Shown here: positions 6,793 to 15,715 of the stretch, in pieces
How positions within the stretch are numbered: position 1 is the stretch's first letter
Layout of the letters: each line of letters opens with the position of its first letter
DNA from: Clostridiaceae bacterium Marseille-Q4145
Lineage (GTDB): Bacteria; Bacillota; Clostridia; Lachnospirales; Lachnospiraceae
Direction of reading: 5' to 3'
Length of the DNA: 64,000 bases
Assembly: GCA_018223365.1 (NCBI GenBank)
Contig: JAGTTP010000001.1
Coordinates: forward strand, 1-64,000
The notes under the pieces: model-generated
The model's database searches: none
What the model was told of the DNA's origin: nothing
Seen by the model: the letters and a program-made list of their open reading frames with translations, nothing else
Made by a program: the position numbers and the translations under genes

Positions 6793-8229
6793 TTAAGCTG
6801 TTTTTGTATCTGATTTCAAAATGCATTTGAACAGGAAGATACCAAGCATGGCAACTGCAAATACAATACCTACAGGATAGCTGATAGAAGCGCTCAATCC
6901 AAGACCTTCACCGGCCATCATAATGTATGTACAGGAAACTGCAGACATGAAGGTTGCCGGTACAGCTGCGATAAAGCTTGCATTCTTGCTGACAAATTTA
7001 GCAAGATAAGTAGCGCCTGCCCACAGAGCGATCATAGCAAGTGTCTGGTTGGACCAGGAGAAATATCTCCATACAACATTGTAATCAAGGAAGGAGATAA
7101 AGTAACCAACCAGCAGCAGCGGGAAGGAAAGTGCAAGACGTTTTTTCGGGTCTTTCTGATCAATCTTGAACCAGTCTGCGATAGTCAGACGGGCACTTCT
7201 GAATGCGGTATCACCGGAAGTAATCGGGCATGCAATAACACCGATCATAGCCAGAACACCACCTACAGGTCCAAGGAGTCCGATGGACATCTGATATACG
7301 GTAGTAGAGTTTCCACCGTTAGCAGCTGCAAGACCGGTCATCAGTCCGCCAGTTTTCTCATAGAATGCACATCCTGCTGCAGCCCATACAAGAGCAATGA
7401 TACCTTCAGCAACCATAGCACCATAGAAGATTCTCCGTCCATCTTTCTCAGAGGTCAGACATCTTGCGATCATCGGTGACTGAGTAGCATGGAAACCGGA
7501 AATTGCACCACATGCAACGGTAATGAACATGAATGGCCAGATCGGTTTTCCGTCCGGATGAAGGTTCTGTAATGTCATCTCAAGCATCGGAGCAGAACCG
7601 TTTACATTATTTACAATAGTAGCGCCTGCGATGCCGATTGCCATAATGATCAGGCAGATACCGAAAAGCGGATACAGCTTTCCGATGATCTTATCGATCG
7701 GAAGAAGTGTAGCCAGGAAATAGTAAATCAGAACAACGATTGTCCAGAATTTAACATCCAGTACATTCGGAGTCAGCAGAGCCAGAAGACCTGCAGGTCC
7801 AACCATGAATACAACACCTACCATAACCAGCAGGACAACGGAGAAGATACGCATAACGGTCTTCATAGCCGGCCCAAGGTAAATACCGGTAATCTCAGCA
7901 ATACTTGCACCATCATTTCTCATGGAAAGCATACCGCTTAAGAAATCATGAACAGCTCCGGCAAAAATAGTACCGAAAACAATCCACAGCATAACACTGG
8001 GTCCCCAGATAGCTCCAGATAATGCACCGAAGATCGGACCAAGGCCTGCGATGTTCAGCAGCTGAATCAGGAATGCTCGCCAGGGAGCAATCGGAGCATA
8101 ATCAACTCCGTCTTCCAGACGCGTACAGGGAGTTTCTCTGTCATCTGGATGAAAGACTTTCTCTACGAATGCACCGTAAGTGGCATATCCGATGAGAAGC
8201 AGTGCTAGGCACACAAAAAATGTAATCAT
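6793..8229 (-). CDS. cstA: CstA family carbon-starvation / pyruvate-type transporter
   Basis: A 478-residue polytopic membrane protein of the CstA (carbon starvation) family. The N-terminal PWRAFLIQLLNIAGLGPIFG, the GTIFAGAVHDFLSGMLSMRN loop and the HATQSPMIARCL segment are family signatures. About 14 membrane helices are expected. Characterised relatives (BtsT, CstA of enterobacteria) take up pyruvate, and peptide uptake has also been proposed. This is the short Firmicute form. The frame opens at 8277, but AAGGAGGG lies just before the ATG at 8229 and the family starts at MITFFVCL, so 8229 is chosen. A candidate cre box upstream (8366-8379) suggests catabolite control. Confidence 0.88.
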   Translation of the reverse strand: MITFFVCLALLLIGYATYGAFVEKVFHPDDRETPCTRLEDGVDYAPIAPWRAFLIQLLNIAGLGPIFGALSGAIWGPSVMLWIVFGTIFAGAVHDFLSGMLSMRNDGASIAEITGIYLGPAMKTVMRIFSVVLLVMVGVVFMVGPAGLLALLTPNVLDVKFWTIVVLIYYFLATLLPIDKIIGKLYPLFGICLIIMAIGIAGATIVNNVNGSAPMLEMTLQNLHPDGKPIWPFMFITVACGAISGFHATQSPMIARCLTSEKDGRRIFYGAMVAEGIIALVWAAAGCAFYEKTGGLMTGLAAANGGNSTTVYQMSIGLLGPVGGVLAMIGVIACPITSGDTAFRSARLTIADWFKIDQKDPKKRLALSFPLLLVGYFISFLDYNVVWRYFSWSNQTLAMIALWAGATYLAKFVSKNASFIAAVPATFMSAVSCTYIMMAGEGLGLSASISYPVGIVFAVAMLGIFLFKCILKSDTKTA

Positions 8230-8365
8230 AAATACCCTCCTTTTGACGGATTTATCCGTCATGCTTCTTATGCCCATAGAATAGCACAGTCGATTTGAAA
8301 ATGAAATACTTTTTTCTGAAAAAATTTATATTATTTATATTTTTTTAATTATTGTGTCGATAAAG

Positions 8366-8379
8366 TGAAAGCGTTTATA
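8366..8379. promoter_or_regulatory. candidate CcpA (cre) site in the 8230-8548 gap
   Basis: TGAAAGCGTTTATA differs from the Bacillus cre consensus TGWAANCGNTNWCA at one core position. It lies between divergent cstA and an ECF S gene, a place where catabolite control would make sense. The rest of this roughly 320-bp gap is very AT-rich. It also holds a 13-codon frame (8411-8452, MKTDPILRQIDQR) behind AAGGGG that may be a leader peptide. I see no riboswitch-like fold. Confidence 0.4.
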
Positions 8380-8548
8380 TAAAGACTTCGTTAAGGGGAT
8401 AATAAAAATCATGAAAACAGATCCGATATTAAGGCAGATTGACCAAAGATAAAAAATGTGAAAAATACAGAAAAAAGATTAACCTTTAAGCCGGATTAAA
8501 TGTTAATATAAGAGACAGGAAAATGAAAATGCTAAGGAGAGATTGAAA

Positions 8549-9124
8549 ATGATACTGAAACAGACAAAGAAGCTGACCCTTGCGGCCATGTTTTTTGCCA
8601 TTGGCCTGATTCTTCCTTTGTTTATTGCACAAATCCCAACGATTGGACAGATGCTGTTACCTATGCATATTCCGGTATTGCTGTGCGGATTGATGGTAGG
8701 ATGGGAATATGGTCTTATTGTAGGTTTTTTTCTTCCACTTGTCAGAAGCATCCTTTTTGGAATGCCGGCTATGTTTCCGAATGCTGTTTCCATGGCCTTT
8801 GAGCTGGCCACCTACGGACTGGTGATTGGATGGCTTTATGGACATGCCAAATGGCAGTGTGTAAAATCCTTATATCGCTGCATGATTAGCGCTATGCTGG
8901 CAGGCAGACTGGTGTGGGGTGTTGTAAGAATTGTGCTTCTCGGTATGAGCGGTGTGCCTTTTGGCTGGCAGCTGTTTCTGGCAGGTGCATTTTTTAATGC
9001 CATTCCGGGAATTATTTTACAGCTTATTATGATTCCGGCACTGATGGTTGCATTAAATAAAGCAAAGATAGTTCCTTTTCGAAAAAATAGTGTTCACCAG
9101 GCAGTGACAGAATCGGAGAACTAG
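8549..9124 (+). CDS. ECF transporter S component
   Basis: A 191-residue membrane protein with about six helices. The amphipathic start KQTKKLTLAAMFFAIGLILP and the loop LLPMHIPVLLCGLMVGWEYG are typical of ECF S components. AAGGAGA (8534-8540) is eight bases before the ATG at 8549; a TTG at 8543 is too close. It is followed after five bases by a P-loop kinase and then LarC. A substrate linked to nicotinate, nickel or nucleotide metabolism is therefore tempting but unproven. No EcfA or EcfT gene is nearby. Confidence 0.8.
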   Translation: MILKQTKKLTLAAMFFAIGLILPLFIAQIPTIGQMLLPMHIPVLLCGLMVGWEYGLIVGFFLPLVRSILFGMPAMFPNAVSMAFELATYGLVIGWLYGHAKWQCVKSLYRCMISAMLAGRLVWGVVRIVLLGMSGVPFGWQLFLAGAFFNAIPGIILQLIMIPALMVALNKAKIVPFRKNSVHQAVTESEN

Positions 9125-9129
9125 ATGAT

Positions 9130-9717
9130 ATGGAACAAGTGTTAAACGGTATATTAGAACGAATAGAGAAGATACACGAAACTACGATTCCTTTGCTCAT
9201 TGCCATTGATGGACGCTGCGGTTCCGGAAAAACAACGCTTGGAGAGGCTCTTGCAAAGAGACTTCATGCAAGCCTGATTCATATGGATGATTTCTATCTA
9301 AGGATGGAACAGCGAACAGAAGCCCGTTTTCAGGAACCTGGTGGAAATGTAGATTATGAACGATTCTTTACGGACGTGATACAGCCTTTGCAGAGAAACA
9401 AGGATTTTTCTTATAGGCCTTTTGACTGTCGCATCTGGGATCTTGGAACGCCTGTTACGGTAAAAGCAACCCCGATTACTGTAATTGAGGGATCTTATGC
9501 ATGTCATCCATCTTTATTTAAATATTATGACCTTCGGATATTTCTTACCGTGGATAAGGAAGAACAGATGCGCAGAATTCTAAAAAGAAACGGGCCGGAA
9601 AAAGCAGAGATGTTTCGAAATCGCTGGATTCCGCTGGAAGAACATTACTTTTCCAGTTTTGAACCAGAAGACCGGTGCCAGCTTGTATTTGATATGACGC
9701 ATACGAAGCAGCTTTAA
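9130..9717 (+). CDS. small P-loop kinase (uridine kinase-like)
   Basis: A 195-residue ATPase with Walker A GRCGSGKTT near residue 28 and the segment LIHMDDFYLR near 50, which provides the catalytic Asp found in the uridine/phosphoribulokinase-like family. IEGSYACHP near 120 is the usual Walker B-side motif, and RRILKRNG near 152 resembles the LID. Members phosphorylate nucleosides, pantothenate or related small alcohols. The substrate here is unknown. It lies between an ECF S component and LarC with tight spacing, so the three are probably one operon. GGAGA lies 10 bases before the ATG. Confidence 0.75.
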   Translation: MEQVLNGILERIEKIHETTIPLLIAIDGRCGSGKTTLGEALAKRLHASLIHMDDFYLRMEQRTEARFQEPGGNVDYERFFTDVIQPLQRNKDFSYRPFDCRIWDLGTPVTVKATPITVIEGSYACHPSLFKYYDLRIFLTVDKEEQMRRILKRNGPEKAEMFRNRWIPLEEHYFSSFEPEDRCQLVFDMTHTKQL

Positions 9718-9731
9718 AGGAGAATTTGAAT

Positions 9732-11012
9732 ATGAAAAAATTATATCTGGAATGCTATTCTGGCATCAGTGGAGATATGACGGTAGCCGCACTGTTGGAT
9801 CTGGGAGCAGATCAGAAGGTGCTGAGGAAGGTACTTAAGAGTCTTCCGATTCAAGAATTTGACATCCGCATCAGCCGTGTTAAAAAAGCGGGACTTGATG
9901 TGTGTGACTTTGATGTGTTACTGAATGCAGAATTTGAGAACCATGATCATGATATGGCATATCTTCATCAGGGAAAAAAACATGCTCACGAGCATACTGC
10001 TCACGAAGCACACAGTCATGGTCACCGGGGAATGAAGGAAGTAATGGAAATTCTCGAAAAAACAGATATGACCAGACGGGCATATGAAATAGCGGTAAAA
10101 ATTTTTACAATTCTTGGAGAGGCAGAAGCAAAAGCTCATGGAACCACGCTGGAAGAAGTTCATTTTCATGAGGTTGGTGCTATTGATTCTATTGTGGATA
10201 TTGTAGCTGCTGCCGTGTGCCTTGATAATCTGGATATAAGTGAGGTAATCATTCCTTTCCTTTATGAGGGAGGGGGAACGATCAGGTGCCAGCATGGAAT
10301 ACTGCCAGTACCTGTGCCGGCAGTTGCCAACATTGCTGCCGCACATCATTTAAAACTTCATCTGACAGGAGAACAAGGAGAGTATGTGACTCCGACAGGA
10401 GCTGCGATAGCAGCAGCGATCCGGACTTCAGAAGTTCTGCCAGATGCATTTAATATAAAAAAAATTGGGCTGGGAGCCGGAAAAAGAGAATATGAACGAC
10501 CTGGAATTTTAAGGGCATTTCTCATTAATACGCCTGTTATGCCCAGTCATGTGAAGATGGATTCTATATGGAAACTGGAAAGTGATATTGATGACTGCAG
10601 TGGGGAGGTGCTTGGATATACCATGGAACGACTTCTGGATGCAGGTGCAAGAGAAGTACATTACCTTCCTGTACAAATGAAAAAAAATCGTCCTGCGTAT
10701 GAATTGTGCGTTCTGTGTCTGGAAGAAGAAATTCCAATTATGGAACAAATTATTTTCTCCAACACTACAACGATTGGAATTCGGCGATGCCGGATGGAAC
10801 GTACGGTGCTGACACGGGAAATACAAATCGTGGAGACGTTTTATGGAGCAGCAAGAGTAAAAATCTGCATTGTTCCAGACGGAGAAAATTCAGAATCAGT
10901 GAAAAGATGCTATCCTGAATATGAAAGCATTATCGATCTGTCCCGAAAATCTGGAAAATCATACCAGCAAATATACCAGATGATTGTGGAAGAATGGAAC
11001 AAAGCAATTTGA
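9732..11012 (+). CDS. larC: LarC nickel insertion protein (nickel-pincer cofactor)
   Basis: A 426-residue LarC. In the lactate racemase system LarC inserts nickel into the pyridinium-dithiocarboxylate precursor using CTP. The N-terminal ECYSGISGDMTVAALLDLG motif and the HFHEVGAIDSIVDI segment are family signatures. A histidine-rich stretch with HDHD, HAHEHTAHEAHSHGH (about residues 75-100) is a likely nickel-binding region. In some lactobacilli larC1/larC2 need a frameshift; here the frame is continuous. AAAGGAG (9716-9722) is nine bases before ATG 9732, better than the TTG at 9726. LarA, LarB and LarE are not in the window. Confidence 0.9.
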   Translation: MKKLYLECYSGISGDMTVAALLDLGADQKVLRKVLKSLPIQEFDIRISRVKKAGLDVCDFDVLLNAEFENHDHDMAYLHQGKKHAHEHTAHEAHSHGHRGMKEVMEILEKTDMTRRAYEIAVKIFTILGEAEAKAHGTTLEEVHFHEVGAIDSIVDIVAAAVCLDNLDISEVIIPFLYEGGGTIRCQHGILPVPVPAVANIAAAHHLKLHLTGEQGEYVTPTGAAIAAAIRTSEVLPDAFNIKKIGLGAGKREYERPGILRAFLINTPVMPSHVKMDSIWKLESDIDDCSGEVLGYTMERLLDAGAREVHYLPVQMKKNRPAYELCVLCLEEEIPIMEQIIFSNTTTIGIRRCRMERTVLTREIQIVETFYGAARVKICIVPDGENSESVKRCYPEYESIIDLSRKSGKSYQQIYQMIVEEWNKAI

Positions 11013-11049
11013 GGTATTCGGTAAAATGTGCAGAAACTGAAAATAATCC

Positions 11050-11078
11050 TTGCATTTATATAAAAAAATAGATATAAT
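11050..11078 (+). promoter_or_regulatory. promoter of the oligopeptide ABC operon
   Basis: TTGCAT (11050-11055), a 17-nt spacer and TATAAT (11073-11078), followed by a roughly 90-nt AT-rich leader to the first gene at 11178. Confidence 0.7.
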
Positions 11079-11177
11079 TTTAAAGATTTAGTGATTTGTT
11101 GAATTAAAGTAAAAAAGTTATTTTTATAAGTTCAGAATCCTAAAAAAGAGAAAAAGAGAAGAAAGAGGGAAACACAA

Positions 11178-12773
11178 ATGAAAAAAAGATTAGCAGGAAT
11201 TCTGCTGAGCTGCATTCTTGCAGTGTCTCTTACTGCATGCGGTGGAGGCTCTGATAATTCTGCTGCAGCTGCAGATTCTACCACAGCTTCTGCAACGACC
11301 GAGGTAGGCGGCAAGGTAGTACGTGTCGCAGCAGTAGATCCTCAGGTAGCATTGGATCCGCAGCAGTTCACTTACAGTATTGTAATGAAGATTACCGATA
11401 ATATTACGGAATCTTTGTTGACTACTACAGCAGATGGTCTGGTACCGACTCTCCTGACTGGTATGCCGTCCATTTCTGATGACAACATGACTTATAGTTT
11501 TGAATTGCTGCCGGATGTGAAGTTCCATGATGGAACGACATTAAAGGCTTCTGACGTAAAATATTCTTATGAGCGTCTGATCAAAATGGCAAAGATGGCT
11601 ACTCTGCTTGAGAATGTAGTTGGATATGACGAGATGAGCAATGGCGAGGCAGAGGAATTGTCTGGTGTTCAGGTTCAGGACGATACCCATTTCACCATTA
11701 CCCTGAAAAAACCATATTCACCATTCCTGTCTGTTTTGTCTACTGCATACTGTGCAATTTATCCGCAGGAAGCATGTGAAGCTGCTGGAGACAGCTGGGG
11801 TATGACAACTCTGGTAGGTACTGGTCCGTTCAAGATGGACAGCTATCAGAATGGTGTTGGTGTGACTTTGTCACGTTTTGATGACTATCATGGCGGTGCA
11901 GTAAAACTGGATGGTGTAAGCTATAAGTTTATTGAAGATGTAAACACCCAGGTTCTTGAATATCAGAAGGGAAATGTAGATTATGTGGATGTTGACCCGT
12001 CTATTTACCCGGTATACTCCAGCAATCCGGAGCTGAAAGATCAGATGCATGGTTTCCAGCCGACTGGAAATTACAACCTGCTTGTAAACTGCAAGACTTA
12101 TCCGGACGCAAAGGTAAGAGAAGCAATTGCTCTTTCTATTGACCGCGCAGCTATCTGCGACAGTATTCTTCATGGTACTGCAACGGTTCCGACTTCCTAT
12201 ATTCCGGCAGGCATTATTGGTCATGATGACAGTCTTCCGGAGTTTGAATATAATCCGGAGAAAGCAAAACAGCTGCTTGCAGAAGCAGGATATGCAGATG
12301 GAATTGATCTTCGTGTAACTGTAAATACCAAGTATAAAGGAAATGTTGCTATTGCTACTGCGTTCCAGCAGCAGGCTCTGGCAGCAGGTATCAGGGTAGA
12401 GGTTGAGCAGGTTGACTCCGCAGCATGGTCTGATATGAAGAAGAGTGGTGGTGTCGACTGCGGTATTAGTAACTGGTATGTAGATTATTCTGATCCGGAA
12501 AGTATGCTGTATCCGATGACCAAGACAGAAACAAACTCCAGCTTCTGGCACAATGCAGAATTTGACCAGCTTATGGAAGATGGTATTGCTACTACCGATG
12601 AAGCAGAACGTCAGGCAATTTATGCAAAAGCAGAGCACATTATGACCAGAGAAGATTGGGCAACTACTCCGCTATATAATGAGACAAAATTCTACCTGCT
12701 GAATCCGAGCATCACTGGTTTCCAGATGGACGCCACATTCCGTATGTTCTGGAAGAATGCAGATATTCAGTAA
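11178..12773 (+). CDS. peptide ABC transporter substrate-binding lipoprotein
   Basis: A 531-residue extracellular solute-binding protein of family 5 (DppA/OppA). The signal peptide MKKRLAGILLSCILAVS is followed by a lipobox LTAC, so Cys21 should be lipidated and anchor the protein outside the membrane. The family signature is seen at LLPDVKFHDGTTLKASDVKYS (around residues 112-132). It captures peptides for the permease pair that follows. It heads an operon of seven genes; a strong inter-gene hairpin after it (12803-12843) probably keeps its mRNA more abundant than the permease part. Substrate range cannot be read from sequence, though the epimerase and hydrolase downstream suggest muropeptide-type or D-residue peptides. 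Confidence 0.92.
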   Translation: MKKRLAGILLSCILAVSLTACGGGSDNSAAAADSTTASATTEVGGKVVRVAAVDPQVALDPQQFTYSIVMKITDNITESLLTTTADGLVPTLLTGMPSISDDNMTYSFELLPDVKFHDGTTLKASDVKYSYERLIKMAKMATLLENVVGYDEMSNGEAEELSGVQVQDDTHFTITLKKPYSPFLSVLSTAYCAIYPQEACEAAGDSWGMTTLVGTGPFKMDSYQNGVGVTLSRFDDYHGGAVKLDGVSYKFIEDVNTQVLEYQKGNVDYVDVDPSIYPVYSSNPELKDQMHGFQPTGNYNLLVNCKTYPDAKVREAIALSIDRAAICDSILHGTATVPTSYIPAGIIGHDDSLPEFEYNPEKAKQLLAEAGYADGIDLRVTVNTKYKGNVAIATAFQQQALAAGIRVEVEQVDSAAWSDMKKSGGVDCGISNWYVDYSDPESMLYPMTKTETNSSFWHNAEFDQLMEDGIATTDEAERQAIYAKAEHIMTREDWATTPLYNETKFYLLNPSITGFQMDATFRMFWKNADIQ

Positions 12774-12802
12774 TTAATACAGAATAAAATAAAAATGTTA
12801 TG

Positions 12803-12843
12803 GAGAACAGAGGGCTGAGATCGTTGGCGGCTCCTCTGTTCTC
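12803..12843 (+). promoter_or_regulatory. inter-gene stem-loop after the binding-protein gene
   Basis: GAGAACAGAGG (12803-12813) pairs perfectly with CCTCTGTTCTC (12833-12843), an 11-bp stem with no T-run after it. Such stems between a binding-protein gene and its permease genes usually protect the upstream message from 3' exonucleases and give more binding protein than permease. Confidence 0.6.
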
Positions 12844-12862
12844 ATGTATAGGAGAAAAAACC

Positions 12863-13795
12863 ATGCTTTCATACACAGGAAAACGTTTGCTTCAGACGGT
12901 ATTTGTACTGTTCGGCATCAGCCTGATCACGTTTATTCTTCTTCAGGTAGTACCGGGAGATCCGGTTGCCCTGATGCTGGAGAAACGTGCAGATCCGGAA
13001 ACGATTGCCAGAGTACGGAGTGAGCTGGGGCTTGATCTGCCTTATTATGTGCAGTATCTGAATTTTATTAAAGGTGCAGTGCACCTTGATTTTGGAACTT
13101 CCTATTTTACGAAGGAAGTGGTGACAGACGCATTATTTCGCTGTTTTAAAGTAACAGTAAAACTGGCATGTATGTCTTTTGTGTTTGCATCTGTAATCGG
13201 TATTCCGTGCGGAATTTTTGCAGCAGTTAAAAGAGGAAAGGGCATTGATTCTGTTGTTATGGTTCTTTCCATCATTGGTGTTTCTGCCCCGGCATTCTGG
13301 GTTGCCATTATTCTCCAGATTATTTTTGGTTTAAAACTGAATATTCTTCCGATATCCGGATTTGACGGTGTGGCATCCTACATTCTGCCAAGTGTTGCGC
13401 TGGGTGCCCGTTATGCAGGAAATATTGCCCGTATTACCAGAACCAGTATGCTGGAAGTCCTTGGACAGGATTACATCCGTACAGCAAAAGCAAAAGGAGC
13501 TACACGCTGGGCAGTTATTATGAAACACGCACTGAAAAACGCCATGATTCCGATTGTTACACTGGTAGGAACGGATTTTGGTTACATGCTGACTGGTTCT
13601 ATGCTGATTGAAAAAGTTTTCTCTATTCCTGGAATTGGAAAACTGGCAGTAGATGCTATGTCAAACCGTGACCTCCCACTGCTGGAAGGTACGGTTATGT
13701 ATATTGCATTTGTCTTCGTTATTGTAAATCTGATCGTCGATGTTTCCTATGCATTTCTGGATCCGCGAATTCGTTACGGGAAAGGAGCAGCATAA
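12863..13795 (+). CDS. peptide ABC transporter permease (DppB/OppB type)
   Basis: A 310-residue inner-membrane permease with six helices. The N-terminal helix is LLQTVFVLFGISLITFILLQ and it is followed by VVPGDPVALML, the DppB/OppB signature. The EAA loop near LEVLGQDYIRTAKAKGA contacts the ATPases. The frame can be opened at 12800, but that part is the stem-loop; AGGAGA (12850-12855) is eight bases before the ATG at 12863. It pairs with the next gene to form the translocation channel. Confidence 0.92.
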   Translation: MLSYTGKRLLQTVFVLFGISLITFILLQVVPGDPVALMLEKRADPETIARVRSELGLDLPYYVQYLNFIKGAVHLDFGTSYFTKEVVTDALFRCFKVTVKLACMSFVFASVIGIPCGIFAAVKRGKGIDSVVMVLSIIGVSAPAFWVAIILQIIFGLKLNILPISGFDGVASYILPSVALGARYAGNIARITRTSMLEVLGQDYIRTAKAKGATRWAVIMKHALKNAMIPIVTLVGTDFGYMLTGSMLIEKVFSIPGIGKLAVDAMSNRDLPLLEGTVMYIAFVFVIVNLIVDVSYAFLDPRIRYGKGAA

Positions 13796-13798
13796 GAG

Positions 13799-14716
13799 AT
13801 GGCAAAAAAAATACTTGGATTTTTTAATAAACAGAAACAGTTCGAACAGGATATTATGGATGGCGGCATGCAGTATTCCAGTTTCTATGGAGACAGTCTG
13901 CGTCGTCTGAAGAGAAATAAGATGGCAATGTTTTGTGCATGCCTGTTAGGACTGCTTGTACTGATTGCAATTTTTGCACCACTTATCGCACCATATGACC
14001 CGAATTACCAGGATTACAATGCAGTCCTTGGAGAGCCTTGCAAAGCTCATCTTTTCGGAACAGATGAATATGGTCGTGATATTTTATCCCGTATTATTTA
14101 CGGTTCCAGAGTATCTATCAGTATCGGTATCGTAGCTCAGATTATTGCATCTATTGTAGGTGTAGCACTGGGGTCTCTGGCTGGATATTATGGCGGCTGG
14201 GTTGATAGTTTAATTTCCCGTGTAATGGAGATTTTCCAGGCTTTCCCGGATCTGATTTTTGCAATGGCAATTATGACTTTCATGGGAAAAGGTGTCCTGA
14301 ATCTGTTTATAGCACTCGGACTTCTGACATGGGTACGTACAGCCCGTATGATCAGAGGTTCTGTGATGCAGCTGAAGGAAAAAGAATATATTGAAGCAAG
14401 CCGTGCATGTGGAGCATCCACGTACTGGATTATTATGAAAGGACTTGTTCCGAACTGCCTTTCTACGATTATCGTACTGGTAACATTAGGTATTCCGAAT
14501 GCTATTATGTATGAAGCTTCTTTAAGCTTCCTTGGCATTGGTATCCAGCCGCCAACTCCGTCATGGGGTAATATGATTAGTGCAGCACAGACATTTATCA
14601 GTTTCCGTCCGATATACAGTATTATGCCTGGTGTGGCTATTATGATTACAGTAATTGCATTTAACATTTTTGGTGACGGTCTGAGAGATGCTCTTGACCC
14701 GAAACTGAAAAACTAG
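13799..14716 (+). CDS. peptide ABC transporter permease (DppC/OppC type)
   Basis: A 305-residue permease with the DppC-type N-terminal extension and first helix (FCACLLGLLVLIAIFAPLIA), then LFGTDEYGRDILSRIIYGSR, a strong OppC/DppC signature. The EAA motif is EYIEASRACGASTYWII. It starts three bases after the DppB-type gene stops, behind AAAGGAG. It forms the membrane channel with that protein. Confidence 0.92.
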   Translation: MAKKILGFFNKQKQFEQDIMDGGMQYSSFYGDSLRRLKRNKMAMFCACLLGLLVLIAIFAPLIAPYDPNYQDYNAVLGEPCKAHLFGTDEYGRDILSRIIYGSRVSISIGIVAQIIASIVGVALGSLAGYYGGWVDSLISRVMEIFQAFPDLIFAMAIMTFMGKGVLNLFIALGLLTWVRTARMIRGSVMQLKEKEYIEASRACGASTYWIIMKGLVPNCLSTIIVLVTLGIPNAIMYEASLSFLGIGIQPPTPSWGNMISAAQTFISFRPIYSIMPGVAIMITVIAFNIFGDGLRDALDPKLKN

Positions 14717-14728
14717 GAGGTATGGGAG

Positions 14729-15715
14729 ATGGCAGAAAAAATTTTACAGGTAAAAAACCTGAAAACCTATTTTCATACCGAGGCAGGTCTGGTAAAAGCG
14801 GTAAATGAAGTTTCTTTTGACGTGGAGAAAGGAAAGACTCTCGGTATTGTAGGCGAGTCAGGATGTGGAAAAAGTATCACTTCATTATCTATTATGGGAC
14901 TGGTAGAAAAACCGGGGAACATTGAAGGCGGCGAAATTCTCTTTGAGGGAGAGGATCTTCTGAAGAAGACAGAAGTTCAGATGCGTGCGATCCGTGGAAA
15001 GAAAATTGCAATGATCTTTCAGGAACCGATGACATCTTTGAACCCGGTATATACAATTGGACAGCAGCTGGTTGAGGCACTTTTACTTCATGAAAATATG
15101 ACAAAGTCTGAAGCAAAAGAGCGCGCCATTGAAATGTTAAAGCTTGTAAAAATTCCGCTTGCAGAGCGTCGTTTTGATGAGTATCCACATCAGCTTTCCG
15201 GTGGTATGCGTCAGCGTGTTATGATTGCTATGGCACTTTGCTGTAATCCGGATATGCTGATCTGTGACGAACCGACTACTGCTCTGGATGTGACAATTCA
15301 GGCACAAATTCTGGATCTAATCAATGAACTGAAAGAGAAGACCGGTACTTCTGTCATGATGATTACGCATGATCTGGGAGTTATTGCAGAAGTTGCAGAT
15401 GATGTTATGGTTATGTATGCTGGAAAAGTAGTAGAGCATGCAACCTGTGACCAGATTTTTGATAAGCCGATGCATCCATATACGGATGGACTGATGAAAT
15501 GTATTCCGAAACTGGACGACGATGATACAAAAGAACTGAGTGTCATTAAAGGTATGGTGCCGAGTTTTGATGATATGCCGGCAGGATGTGCATTCTGTCC
15601 GAGATGTCCGGAAGCACGGGAGATTTGTCGTCAGAAGATGCCGGAGCTTGTGGAAGCCGAAGGTCGTAAAGTGCGTTGCTTTAAATACACAAAGGAGTGG
15701 GAGGAAAACATCTAA
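14729..15715 (+). CDS. peptide ABC transporter ATPase (DppD/OppD type)
   Basis: A 328-residue ABC ATPase. Walker A is GESGCGKSITS (about 43-53), the signature LSGGMRQRVMIAMAL lies at about 154-168, and Walker B is MLICDEP. The C-terminal oligopeptide-transporter domain has a cysteine cluster (CAFCPRCPEAREIC, about 287-300), which in DppD proteins holds a 4Fe-4S cluster. It powers uptake together with the following ATPase. The TAATG overlap at 15713-15717 couples the two. Confidence 0.92.
   Translation: MAEKILQVKNLKTYFHTEAGLVKAVNEVSFDVEKGKTLGIVGESGCGKSITSLSIMGLVEKPGNIEGGEILFEGEDLLKKTEVQMRAIRGKKIAMIFQEPMTSLNPVYTIGQQLVEALLLHENMTKSEAKERAIEMLKLVKIPLAERRFDEYPHQLSGGMRQRVMIAMALCCNPDMLICDEPTTALDVTIQAQILDLINELKEKTGTSVMMITHDLGVIAEVADDVMVMYAGKVVEHATCDQIFDKPMHPYTDGLMKCIPKLDDDDTKELSVIKGMVPSFDDMPAGCAFCPRCPEAREICRQKMPELVEAEGRKVRCFKYTKEWEENI

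Noticed and set aside
11871..12638. Antisense frame opposite the peptide-binding protein
   Set aside because: Cysteine-rich random-looking translation with no start signals; shadow of the sense gene.
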